64,000 nt of DNA from SZAS-103 sp036496805 (GTDB taxonomy: Bacteria > Pseudomonadota > Gammaproteobacteria > Xanthomonadales > Xanthomonadaceae): the NCBI GenBank assembly GCA_036496805.1, contig DASXKN010000026.1, positions 124,001 through 188,000 on the forward strand, read 5' to 3'. Position 1 is the stretch's first letter. The number at the start of each line of letters is the position of its first letter. The notes under the pieces were generated by a model. It saw only the letters and a list, made by a program, of their open reading frames with translations. It had not been told where the DNA came from and ran no database searches. A program made the translations under genes and the position numbers. Positions 51,437 to 59,807 of this stretch are shown in pieces.

Positions 51437-53419
51437 ATGGACGAGAGCACGCAATCGCAGTCGCGGGTCGAACGCCTCGAAGCCGTGCAGGCCATGCTGC
51501 TCCAGGTCGGCCGGCTGTCGTGCACGACCAGCGACCTCGACAGCTTCCTCAAGGCGACCCACGAGGCGGTCGGGCGCATCCTCTATGCGGCCAACTTCTT
51601 CGTCGCCCTCTACGACGCGCGCGACGCGACCCTCCGCTTCGTGTATTTCGTGGACGAGGTCGATCCGCCGGAGGACCCCGCGCAGCGCTTTCCCCTGCGC
51701 AGCGCCAACGAATCGGCGACCGCGTGGGTGATCCTCAAGGGCGAGCCGCTGAGCATCAAGGCCGCCGACTTCAACGACAGCCGCTGGCACATGGAATCGG
51801 CGCAATGGCGCACCGGCACCGACTCGGCGCACTGGATCGGCATGCCGCTGCGCCTGTCCGACGGCCAGATCCTCGGCGCGCTGGTGATCCAGAGCTATCG
51901 CGAGGACCGCATCTACAGCGACGAGGACATCGCCCTGTTCGGCCAGATCGCCGACCACATCTCGACGATGGTCGAGCGCGTGACCGCGACCCAGCGCCTC
52001 GAGCAGGCGATCGCCGAGCGCACCCGCCAGCTCGAGCGCGAGGTCGCCGAGCGGCGCAAGGCCGAGGAGATGCAGCGCGGCCTGTACGAGATCGCCGCGC
52101 TGTCGGCCACCGACGCCAGCCTCGACGAGATCTACCGCGTCGTCCACGACGTCACCTCGCGGCTGATGTACGCGCGCAACTTCTTCATCATGCTGCACCA
52201 CGAGGAAGAGCAGGAATTCAACTTCCCGTATTCGGTGGACGAGTTCGAGGAACCCTTCCCGCCCGACCAGCGCTTTCCGATCTGGCGCGGCCTGACCTCC
52301 TACGTCGTGCGCACGCGCCAGCCGCAATTCGTCGATCCGCCCCGACGCGCGCGGCTCGTGCGCGAAGGCGAGATCCAGGAATCCAAGGGCCACCTCGGCT
52401 TCTCGAGCTGGATGGGCGCGCCCCTGATCGTCGCCGAGCGGGTGTACGGCGTGATCGTGGTGCAGAGCTACGACCCCGCGATCGTCCACAGCGAGGGCGA
52501 CCTCGAACTGCTCGCCTACATGGCGACCCACGTCGCCAGCGCCTTGTCGCGGCGCGAGGCCGATGTGCGCCTGCGCGAGGCCGCCGAGCAGATCCGCCGC
52601 CGCAACGAGGAACTCACCCGCACCCTCGACCAGTTGCGCAACACCCAGGACGAGCTGGTGCGGCAGGAGAAGATGGCTTCGCTCGGCGGCCTGGTCGCCG
52701 GCATCGCCCACGAGATCAACACGCCGCTGGGCATCTGCGTGACCGCCACCTCGCACGTCGAGGAGGAGCTGCACACCTGGCACCGCTGGCACGACGAAGG
52801 CACGTTCGACACCGCCCACATCGAGGAGATGCTCGACGAGCTCGACATCACCATCCGCGTGCTCGACGGCAACATCCGCCGCGGCGCCGAGCTGGTGCGT
52901 TCGTTCAAGCAGATCGCGGTCGACCAGTCCTCGGGCCAGCGCCGCGCCTTCGACCTGGCCGCCTACCTCGACGAGATCGTGCTCTCGCTCAAGCCCAAAC
53001 TGAAGCACGCGCCCTGCGCGGTGCGGGTGGAGTGTCCGACCGGCGTCGCCATGAACACCTTTCCCGGCGCGCTCTCGCAGGCGGTCACCAACCTGGTGAT
53101 GAACGCCTTGCTGCACGCCTTCGACGGCCGCGAGGGCGGCAGCGTGCTGATCGCCGGGCAACCCGATGGCGAGGACGTCGTGCTGACCGTGTCCGACGAC
53201 GGCGTCGGCATGGACACGGCCGACCTCAAGCGCTACTTCGATCCGTTCTTCACGACCAAGCGCGGCAGCGGCGGAACCGGACTGGGCGCGAACATCGTCT
53301 TCAACCAGGTGACCAATGTGCTCGGCGGCACGATCCGCGCGACGAGCGCGCCCGGCACCGGCCTGCACGTGAGCATGCGCCTGCCGCGCACGCGCGGCGA
53401 GTCGATGCCGGTGGCATGA
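51437..53419 (+). CDS. Soluble histidine kinase with two GAF domains
   Basis: A 660-residue kinase without membrane segments. Two GAF domains (about 10-180 and 215-365), each like those of the tandem GGDEF-EAL proteins at 21-27 kb, are followed by a coiled coil (about 370-415), a His box (EKMASLGGLVAGIAHEINTP, His425) and an ATPase domain with N box (TNLVMNALLHAF), G1 (SDDGVGMD) and G2 (GSGGTGLGANIV). The ATG at 51437 is preferred to 51410 since it begins family-like sequence. No response regulator is adjacent; its stop overlaps the start of a flavoprotein gene (ATGA at 53416-53419), an unexpected operon partner. Confidence 0.92.
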   Translation: MDESTQSQSRVERLEAVQAMLLQVGRLSCTTSDLDSFLKATHEAVGRILYAANFFVALYDARDATLRFVYFVDEVDPPEDPAQRFPLRSANESATAWVILKGEPLSIKAADFNDSRWHMESAQWRTGTDSAHWIGMPLRLSDGQILGALVIQSYREDRIYSDEDIALFGQIADHISTMVERVTATQRLEQAIAERTRQLEREVAERRKAEEMQRGLYEIAALSATDASLDEIYRVVHDVTSRLMYARNFFIMLHHEEEQEFNFPYSVDEFEEPFPPDQRFPIWRGLTSYVVRTRQPQFVDPPRRARLVREGEIQESKGHLGFSSWMGAPLIVAERVYGVIVVQSYDPAIVHSEGDLELLAYMATHVASALSRREADVRLREAAEQIRRRNEELTRTLDQLRNTQDELVRQEKMASLGGLVAGIAHEINTPLGICVTATSHVEEELHTWHRWHDEGTFDTAHIEEMLDELDITIRVLDGNIRRGAELVRSFKQIAVDQSSGQRRAFDLAAYLDEIVLSLKPKLKHAPCAVRVECPTGVAMNTFPGALSQAVTNLVMNALLHAFDGREGGSVLIAGQPDGEDVVLTVSDDGVGMDTADLKRYFDPFFTTKRGSGGTGLGANIVFNQVTNVLGGTIRATSAPGTGLHVSMRLPRTRGESMPVA

Positions 53420-54567
53420 GCGAGTCCTTCGACGTCGCCGTGATCGGCGCCGGAGTGTTCGGCGCGTGGACGGCCTGGCACCTCCAGCGCGCAGGATGCA
53501 GGGTCGTGCTGGTCGACCAGTACGGTCCCGCGAACGCGCGCGCCAGCTCGGGCGGCCAGACCCGGGTGATCCGCATGGCCTACGGGCCGGACGCGATCTA
53601 CACGCGGCTGTCGCAGCGTTCGCTCGGGCAGTGGCAGGCGTTCTTCGAGCGCATCGGACAACAACGCTGGTTCCTCGCCGCCGGAGTGCTGTGGATGGCG
53701 CCGGAAGACGATGCGACCGCGTCGCGATCGATCGCGACGCTGCGCGACTGCGGCGTTCCGCACGAGGTGTTCGACGCTACCGAACTCGCGCGGCGTTATC
53801 CGCAGATCGCCATTCCTCCCGGCTATCGCGGAATCCTCGAGCCGGACAGCGGCGGGCTGGTGGCGCATCGCGCGGTGCAGGCCCTGGTCGAAGACTGCGT
53901 GCGCGGTGGCGCGCAGCTATGCATCGCCCGGGCGTTGCCACCGACGGGCACGGGATGTCTGTCGGAACTCGCCACCGCGTCGGGCGAAGCGATCCATGCG
54001 GAGCGCTTCGTGTTCGCCTGCGGTCCGTGGCTGGGGCGGGTGCTTCCCGATGTGCTCGGCAGCCGCATCTTCACGAGCCGGCAGGAAGTGTTCTATTTCG
54101 GCGTCGACGCGGGCGATGCGCGCTTCGCCATGCCGAGACTGCCAATCTGGCTCGATTCGGCTCAGCAGTACTACGGGTTTCCCGACGTCGAGGGACGCGG
54201 CTTCAAGCTCGCCCACGATGTCCACGGCGAGCCGGTCGATCCCGACACGCTCGACCGCGCGCCCACGCCGGCGCGCGTGGCGCACGCGCGCGGCTTCCTC
54301 GCCGAGCGCTTCCCCGCGCTGGCGAACGCGCCCCTGCTCGGCAGCGAGGTCTGCCAGTACGAGAACACCTCGAATGGCGACTTCGTGATCGATCGCCATC
54401 CGGGCTTCGACAACGCCTGGATTGCCGGCGGCGGCTCCGGCCACGGCTTCAAGCACGGGCCGGCTGTCGGTGAATACGTGGCGCAGCGCGTATTGCACGG
54501 CGACGATGTCGATGCGCGCTTTTCCCTCGCGACGAAAGGCACGGCGCAGCGGCGCGAGGTCCACTAG
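53416..54567 (+). CDS. FAD-dependent amine oxidoreductase, sarcosine-oxidase-like
   Basis: A 383-residue DAO-fold flavoprotein. The N-terminal dinucleotide site is VAVIGAGVFGAWTAWHLQRAG, followed by an acidic end of strand 2 (VVLVDQ). GQTRVIRMAYG and the C-terminal IAGGGSGHGFKHGPAVGEYVAQ match monomeric sarcosine oxidase/N-methyl amino-acid oxidase relatives, but the covalent-FAD Cys region is not clear here. The substrate is not determinable. The open frame continues upstream to 51316 through the kinase gene; the ATG at 53416 is the natural start. It is coupled to the double-GAF kinase and ends at a strong hairpin. Confidence 0.88.
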   Translation: MSESFDVAVIGAGVFGAWTAWHLQRAGCRVVLVDQYGPANARASSGGQTRVIRMAYGPDAIYTRLSQRSLGQWQAFFERIGQQRWFLAAGVLWMAPEDDATASRSIATLRDCGVPHEVFDATELARRYPQIAIPPGYRGILEPDSGGLVAHRAVQALVEDCVRGGAQLCIARALPPTGTGCLSELATASGEAIHAERFVFACGPWLGRVLPDVLGSRIFTSRQEVFYFGVDAGDARFAMPRLPIWLDSAQQYYGFPDVEGRGFKLAHDVHGEPVDPDTLDRAPTPARVAHARGFLAERFPALANAPLLGSEVCQYENTSNGDFVIDRHPGFDNAWIAGGGSGHGFKHGPAVGEYVAQRVLHGDDVDARFSLATKGTAQRREVH

Positions 54568-54610
54568 GCGCATTGGGCTCGTATTTGAGAGTCCTGGAAC
54601 AAATGCAACA

Positions 54611-54636
54611 GCGTTCCGCGCGAAAGCGCGAAACGC
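54611..54636. terminator. Strong hairpin with GAAA loop between convergent genes
   Basis: GCGTT-C-CGCGC at 54611-54621, loop GAAA at 54622-54625, then GCGCG-A-AACGC at 54626-54636: an eleven-pair stem with one internal mismatch. TTAGCTTCGTTT follows on the plus strand. It lies between the convergent sarcosine-oxidase-like and REC-GGDEF-EAL genes and probably ends transcription of both. Confidence 0.7.
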
Positions 54637-54674
54637 TTAGCTTCGTTTGGCTTCTTTCATCGAAAGCGAATCGA

Positions 54675-57266
54675 TCAGAGAAGCCTCTGCACGAAATCCG
54701 CCTCCGGCATCGGCCGCCCCAGCAGATAACCCTGCAGCTCGTCGCAGCGCAGCAGCCGGAACAGCTTGACCTGTTCCTGCTCCTCGACACCCTCGGCGAC
54801 CACCTTGAGCGACAGCGAGTGCGCGAGCGTGATGATGTTCGTGATCAGGCTCATCGACTCCGGACTGTGCGCCAGTTGCGCGGTGAAGGTGTGGTCGATC
54901 TTGATGACGTCCGCCGGCAGCCGCGCCAGGTAGTTCAGCGACGAATAGCCGGTTCCGAAATCGTCGATCGCGATCCTGCAGCCCATGTCGCGCAGGCTCT
55001 TGAGCAGGTGGATGCTGTGCTCGATGTCCTCCATCACCAGGCTCTCGGTCACCTCGATGTCGATCAGCTGGTCGCCCGCGTGCGGCTCGAGCAGGTCGCG
55101 GCATTCGTCGAGGAAATGCAGGTTGCGCAGCTCGCGTGCGGAGACGTTGACCGCGATGCGCAGCCCCGAGCGGCCACGTGCGCGCCACGCGCACGCGGTC
55201 TCGAGCGCGGTGCGCATGACCCAGCGGCCGGCCTGCACGATCATCCCGGTCTCCTCGAGCACGGGGATGAATTCCGCCGGCGAGATCAGTCCGGTTTCCG
55301 GATGGCGCCAGCGCATCAGCGCCTCGGCGCCGACCAGCCGCTGGTCGCGGGTGTCGAACTTGGGCTGGTAGAACAGCTCGAACTCGTTCTGCGAGAAAGC
55401 CTTGTAGAGGTTGCGCTCGATCTCGTTGCGCCGCGCCGCCTGCGCATGCAGGCGGTCGGTGAAGGGTTCCACCCGCACCTTGCGCTTGTGCGCCTCGCTG
55501 AGTGCGGAGGCCGCGTTGCGTTCGAGCGTCTCGCAACTGCCGCCATGCTCGGTGCTGACCGCGACGCCGCAGACGAAACGCGCGAAGATGCGCTCGCCCT
55601 CGATCTCGCAGGCCGTCTCCTCGATCGGCACCAGCAGCGCGTCGAGGCCGTCGACTTCCTCCTGCACCGACCCCACCGCGCGCTGCGCCAGCAGGAACAC
55701 GTCTTCTCCCGGACGCGCGACGATCGCACCGGCGCCGACCACTTCCCGGAGCTGCTGCGCGATCATGCGCAGCAGTTGTTCGCCGAACTCGCGCCCGCGC
55801 GAATCGACGATGCGGTTGAAGATCGTCAGGTGGACGATGCCCACCATGACCGGCTCCCGCGCGAATCGCGCGCCGAATTGCTGGCGGAAACCGGCGCGGT
55901 TGGACAGTCCGGTCACCGGGTCGTGGTAGGCGAGGTATTCCAGCCGCTCGCCCTTGGCGATGAAGTCGATCGCGTAGTCCACCTCGCTGGTGACGCGTTC
56001 GAGCAGGGAGATTTCCTCCTTGTCGAATTCCTGCGGCGACGACGCGAACAGGCCGAGCACGCCCCACGGGGGCGAACCGATGGGCAGCGCGATCTGGGCG
56101 GCGATGCCGACCGCGGCCATGTCGGTCTTCAGCCGCGCCGGCAATTCGGCCTTGGTGAAGTCGCGGATCGCGACATTGCGCGCCTCCAGCAGCGCGCGCA
56201 CCGCGGGCCGGAAGTGGGCGTCCTGCAAGCTCCGCTCGGAGGAGGAGGCCAGTTGCCGGATGACCTGCACGATCGTCTGGTTGCCATGGCAGGCGACGAT
56301 CTCCAGCCGATCTCCCTCGGTCGGCACGCCGATGCACGCGACCTCGAAGTCGCCCTCCTCCACCGCGACCTCGCAGACTTGCCGCAGCAGCTGGTCGCGC
56401 GTCCGCGCGCGCAGCACGGTGTTGCCGAGCGCGCTCAGCACGGCATGGATGCGCACGAGCCGGCGGATACGGTTTTCCTGGTTCAGGCGCTTGGTGATGT
56501 CCTGGTCGACGCCGCGATAGCCGACCAGGTTCCCGGCCGCGTCCAGGCGCGGCGTCGCGGTGCTTTCCAGCACGCGCATGCTGCCGTCGCGATGCCGCCA
56601 GTTCAGCCGCCAGCGCTCCCAGCCCTTGCGCTCCTCGATCAGCACCGGCATGCACTTGCGGACGATCTCGCGGTCGCGGGGAAGCATGTGTTCGGTGGCG
56701 ACCATGTCGATCATCTCCTCGGGCCGGTAGCCGAGGACATGGACGATCGCGCCGTTGCTGTAGGTGATGCGCGTTTCGGCATCGCTCTCCCAGATCCAGT
56801 CGCTGCTGCTTTCGACGATCGTGCGGAAGCGCTCCTCGCTCTCGCGCAGTGCGCCCTCTATGTGGGCACGTTCGGTGCGCTGGTGGGCGGCGTCGAGCGC
56901 GCGCTCGATCGCCGGCACCAGCCGGCGCAGGTTGTCCTTGAGCACGTAATCCATCGCGCCCATGCGCAGGGCCTCGATCGCGAGTTCCTCGCCGATCGTG
57001 CCGGACACGAACAGGAACGGGATGTGCGGCGTCTTCTCGCGCACGACCCTCAGCGCCTCCTGGCCGCTGAATCCGGGCATCGAGAAATCGCTCAGGATCA
57101 CGTCGGGCTCGAAGCGGTCCAGTGCCGTGAGCAGGGCGTGGCGATCGGAGACGCGCTGGTGTTCGACCGGCAGGCGCAGGCCCTTGAGCGCGCGCAGCAC
57201 GAGCTCGGCGTCCGCGGACGAGTCCTCGACCATCAGCACCTTGAGTTGGTTGGCGGTACAGTTCAT
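54675..57266 (-). CDS. REC-PAS-GAF-degenerate GGDEF-EAL response regulator
   Basis: An 863-residue effector. A receiver domain (residues 8-125) holds the phospho-acceptor Asp60 (VILSDFSMPG). Then come PAS (about 145-255), GAF (about 270-410), a GGDEF-like domain (about 415-580) in which the motif is PGEDVF and so probably inactive, and an EAL domain (about 600-850) with intact EALMRW, DDFGTGYSSLNYL, IKIDHTF and AEGVEE. It is therefore likely a phosphorylation-controlled c-di-GMP phosphodiesterase. It is the last gene of the five-gene TonB-YfiR-kinase operon, four bases after the Rcp1-type receiver gene. Confidence 0.92.
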   Translation of the reverse strand: MNCTANQLKVLMVEDSSADAELVLRALKGLRLPVEHQRVSDRHALLTALDRFEPDVILSDFSMPGFSGQEALRVVREKTPHIPFLFVSGTIGEELAIEALRMGAMDYVLKDNLRRLVPAIERALDAAHQRTERAHIEGALRESEERFRTIVESSSDWIWESDAETRITYSNGAIVHVLGYRPEEMIDMVATEHMLPRDREIVRKCMPVLIEERKGWERWRLNWRHRDGSMRVLESTATPRLDAAGNLVGYRGVDQDITKRLNQENRIRRLVRIHAVLSALGNTVLRARTRDQLLRQVCEVAVEEGDFEVACIGVPTEGDRLEIVACHGNQTIVQVIRQLASSSERSLQDAHFRPAVRALLEARNVAIRDFTKAELPARLKTDMAAVGIAAQIALPIGSPPWGVLGLFASSPQEFDKEEISLLERVTSEVDYAIDFIAKGERLEYLAYHDPVTGLSNRAGFRQQFGARFAREPVMVGIVHLTIFNRIVDSRGREFGEQLLRMIAQQLREVVGAGAIVARPGEDVFLLAQRAVGSVQEEVDGLDALLVPIEETACEIEGERIFARFVCGVAVSTEHGGSCETLERNAASALSEAHKRKVRVEPFTDRLHAQAARRNEIERNLYKAFSQNEFELFYQPKFDTRDQRLVGAEALMRWRHPETGLISPAEFIPVLEETGMIVQAGRWVMRTALETACAWRARGRSGLRIAVNVSARELRNLHFLDECRDLLEPHAGDQLIDIEVTESLVMEDIEHSIHLLKSLRDMGCRIAIDDFGTGYSSLNYLARLPADVIKIDHTFTAQLAHSPESMSLITNIITLAHSLSLKVVAEGVEEQEQVKLFRLLRCDELQGYLLGRPMPEADFVQRLL

Positions 57267-57270
57267 GGCA

Positions 57271-57708
57271 TCACCCTGGAGCTTCGTTGGCGATCAGCCA
57301 GTACATCCCGACCTGGGCGACTGTTTCGGCGAAAGCGTCGAAGTCCACGGGCTTGACCACGTAGCTGTTGACGCCCAGTTCGTAACTGGCGAGCAGGTCG
57401 CCTTCCTCCCGCGACGACGTCATCATCACCACGGGAATCGAGCGGGTGCGGGTGTCGGCCTTCATCCGCGCCAGCACCTGGAGGCCGTCCATCCGAGGCA
57501 TCTTCAGGTCGAGCACCACCAGCTTGGGCTGGCCGCAGTTCCGGTCCGCGAACGGCCCCTCGCAGAACAGGTACTCGATCGCCTCCACGCCGTCCTTGAC
57601 CCATTGCACGTTATTCGCAATGCCGCGGCGTTTGAGCGTGCGTAAAGTCATTTCCGCGTCCGCGCTCGAATCCTCGACCAGCAGAATCTCGACCTGTTGG
57701 TAGTTCAT
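57271..57708 (-). CDS. Single-domain response regulator, Rcp1 type
   Basis: A 145-residue stand-alone receiver. Acidic pocket residues are in LLVEDSSADAEM; the phospho-acceptor is Asp67 (LVVLDLKMPRMDG); Thr and Lys switch residues are in VVMMTSSREE and SYVVKPVDF. The insertion after helix 2 (CEGPFADRNCGQPK) is typical of Rcp1-like regulators that pair with phytochrome-type kinases. It begins in an ATGA overlap with the CHASE8 kinase and lies four bases before the REC-GGDEF-EAL gene. With no output domain it may relay or compete for phosphate between that kinase and the effector. Confidence 0.93.
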   Translation of the reverse strand: MNYQQVEILLVEDSSADAEMTLRTLKRRGIANNVQWVKDGVEAIEYLFCEGPFADRNCGQPKLVVLDLKMPRMDGLQVLARMKADTRTRSIPVVMMTSSREEGDLLASYELGVNSYVVKPVDFDAFAETVAQVGMYWLIANEAPG

Positions 57709-59231
57709 GCGATGTTCTCCGTGGTGCTGGCCGGCCTGGCTGGCAATTCGAACGTGAAGGTGGCGCCGCGATCGATCTCGGCTTCCGCCCAGACCCTGCC
57801 GCCGTGGCGCGCGACGATGCGCTGGACGATCGCCAGGCCCACGCCGGTGCCCTCGAACTGATCCTGCGAATGGAGCCGCTGGAACACGCCGAACAGCTTG
57901 TCGGCGTAGCGCATGTCGAAGCCCACGCCGTTGTCGTGCACGTGGAAACGGGCCACCGCGCCGTCGCGCTCGCCGCTGACCTCGACCCGCGCCGCTTCGC
58001 TGCGGGTGGCGCTGTACTTGAAGGCGTTCGACAGCAGGTTGACCCATACCTGCCGCAGCAGGTTGCGGTCGCCATCGACGGTCGGCAGGCGCGCCACGCG
58101 CAGGCGCGGATCGTCGGAACCTGCGACGCCCACTTCGCGCAGGGTGCTTTCGACCAGGGCGTTCATGTCGACCGCGGTCTTCTCCAGCGCCTGCCGGCCG
58201 AGCCGCGAGAACGCCAGCAGGTCGTCGATCAGCAGGCCCATCCGGCGCGCGCTCTCGCGGATCATGTCGAGATAGCGCCGCATGTCCGGATCGAGCTGCG
58301 CGGCGTCCTCCTGGAGCATCTGCGCGTAGCCCTGAATGTGTCGCAACGGCGCGCGCAGGTCGTGCGAGACCGAGAACGAGAACGCCTCGAGTTCGCGGTT
58401 GGCCGACTCGAGCCGGGCCGTGCGATCGCGCACGCGGTCCTCGAGTTCGGTGTTGAGGCGCATGATCTCCCGCTGCGCCTTCGCATGGCCGGCGATCTCG
58501 CGCTCGAGCTCCGCGTTCGATACTTCCAGCGCGTGCGTGCGCTGCCCGATCTCTTCGAGCATGCCGTTGAACGAATCGACCAGGACGCCGACCTCATCCT
58601 CGCTGGTCTTGCGCGCGCGCCGCGAGTAGTCCTTCAACTGCACGACCTCGCGCGCGATGCCGACGATGTCGAGGATCGGCGCGGTCACGATCCGCTGCAG
58701 CCAGCTCGACAGGCCGAATGCCACCAGCATCGCGACCACCGCGACGATCGCCGCAATGCCGAGGTAGTCGCCGATCCGCTGGAGCATCTCGTAGTCGGCG
58801 CGCAGGTAGACGGTGCCGACGATCTCGTTGTTCCTGACGATGCGCCGGAACAGCACCATCGACCGGCCTTCCACGCGCATTCCGTCGGATTCGGGCAGCT
58901 TCGGGAAGTCCCGGGGCGCACCTGGCCTGGCATACGAAGCGAACAGCTCGCCCCGCGCGGTGTAGATCGCCGCCACCTGCACCCGCGGCCGCAGCCGCAG
59001 CAGGTCGAGGTCTTCGCCGGCGGCCTTGGGATCGTCGAAGGCGACCGCCGGGGCCGCGGTGCGGCCAAGCAACTCGGCCTGGGTGGAGAGGTCGGCTTCC
59101 CAGTTCCGGCGATAGATGCGCAGGTCGTAGACGACGATCGCGACAAGGGCGACCACGAGCGCGGCGAGCGTCGTCAGCAGGACGACGCTGGTCAGCTTCA
59201 CGCGCAACGACCGGGACAGTGCGCGCCTCAT
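57705..59231 (-). CDS. CHASE8-HAMP sensor histidine kinase
   Basis: A 508-residue membrane kinase. Helix 1 (about 12-35), a periplasmic CHASE8 domain (about 40-150, with QAELLGRTAAPAVAFDDPKAA split near its start), helix 2 (about 155-177), HAMP (about 178-235), a coiled coil (to about 280), a His box FSVSHDLRAPLRHIQGYAQM (His290) and ATPase with NLLSNAFKYSA, DNGVGFDM and GTGVGLAIV. The kinase core is like that of phytochrome Cph1. It overlaps the YfiR gene by four bases upstream and the receiver gene downstream. CHASE8 kinases often sit with YfiR, which may be the periplasmic signal carrier here. Confidence 0.94.
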   Translation of the reverse strand: MRRALSRSLRVKLTSVVLLTTLAALVVALVAIVVYDLRIYRRNWEADLSTQAELLGRTAAPAVAFDDPKAAGEDLDLLRLRPRVQVAAIYTARGELFASYARPGAPRDFPKLPESDGMRVEGRSMVLFRRIVRNNEIVGTVYLRADYEMLQRIGDYLGIAAIVAVVAMLVAFGLSSWLQRIVTAPILDIVGIAREVVQLKDYSRRARKTSEDEVGVLVDSFNGMLEEIGQRTHALEVSNAELEREIAGHAKAQREIMRLNTELEDRVRDRTARLESANRELEAFSFSVSHDLRAPLRHIQGYAQMLQEDAAQLDPDMRRYLDMIRESARRMGLLIDDLLAFSRLGRQALEKTAVDMNALVESTLREVGVAGSDDPRLRVARLPTVDGDRNLLRQVWVNLLSNAFKYSATRSEAARVEVSGERDGAVARFHVHDNGVGFDMRYADKLFGVFQRLHSQDQFEGTGVGLAIVQRIVARHGGRVWAEAEIDRGATFTFELPARPASTTENIA

Positions 59232-59803
59232 GTCGGCCCCGTCACCTTGCGTGCCACCGCGAGCAGGCGCGAGCTGATCTTCAGGCTGCCGGCCTGCGCC
59301 GATTGCAACGCCACGTCGAAGCGGACCTTGCCGTCGACGATGACGAAGTTGATCGTGCTGCCGAGATCGAGCGCGCCGTCGGCTTCGGTCACCGCCAGCG
59401 TCGCGCTGCCTTTCGTCGGCGACAGGATCTGCGCGAGCTTGCCGTCGCTCGCCTTGCCGACGAACAGGATGTGCAGGCCCGCGACCGGATCGCCTTCGCG
59501 CATCCGGCGCACGACGACCGCGTGCCCGTCGACGTTCCTGCCGGCGACGATCGTCGTGAGCTCATCGGCCAGTTCGTCGGCGTCGACGACGCCGATCGTC
59601 AACGGCGAGCTCGCCGAGGCGAACGCGCCGGAAGGCCACTCGACATAGTTTCCGAACTTGAAGAGGAAGGCCGCCTTGATGCGCGGCTCGGGGGCCTCGA
59701 GGGCCGCCGACGAGGCGGCGGCGTACGCGTTCGGCGCCGGCACGGCCCAGGCCAGCGCGAAGGCCAGCAGGATGCGTGTCGCGAAGCGCCGACAGCCGTT
59801 CAT
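59228..59803 (-). CDS. YfiR family periplasmic protein
   Basis: A 191-residue protein with a signal peptide (about residues 1-28, cleaved after NAYA). The body starts RIKAAFLFKFGNYVEWPSGAF, the YfiR family opening, and continues with ADELADELTTIV and LHILFVG. In Pseudomonas, YfiR binds the periplasmic side of the cyclase YfiN and restrains it under redox control. Here no YfiN is next to it; instead it is coupled to a CHASE8 kinase (ATGA overlap) and lies four bases after the TonB-dependent receptor. It probably links the receptor to the kinase. Confidence 0.93.
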   Translation of the reverse strand: MNGCRRFATRILLAFALAWAVPAPNAYAAASSAALEAPEPRIKAAFLFKFGNYVEWPSGAFASASSPLTIGVVDADELADELTTIVAGRNVDGHAVVVRRMREGDPVAGLHILFVGKASDGKLAQILSPTKGSATLAVTEADGALDLGSTINFVIVDGKVRFDVALQSAQAGSLKISSRLLAVARKVTGPT

Positions 59804-59807
59804 CGCC

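Noticed and set aside
51316..53415. Upstream extension of the amine-oxidase-like frame
   Set aside because: It overlaps the whole kinase gene in another frame; the Rossmann motif begins right after the ATG at 53416.
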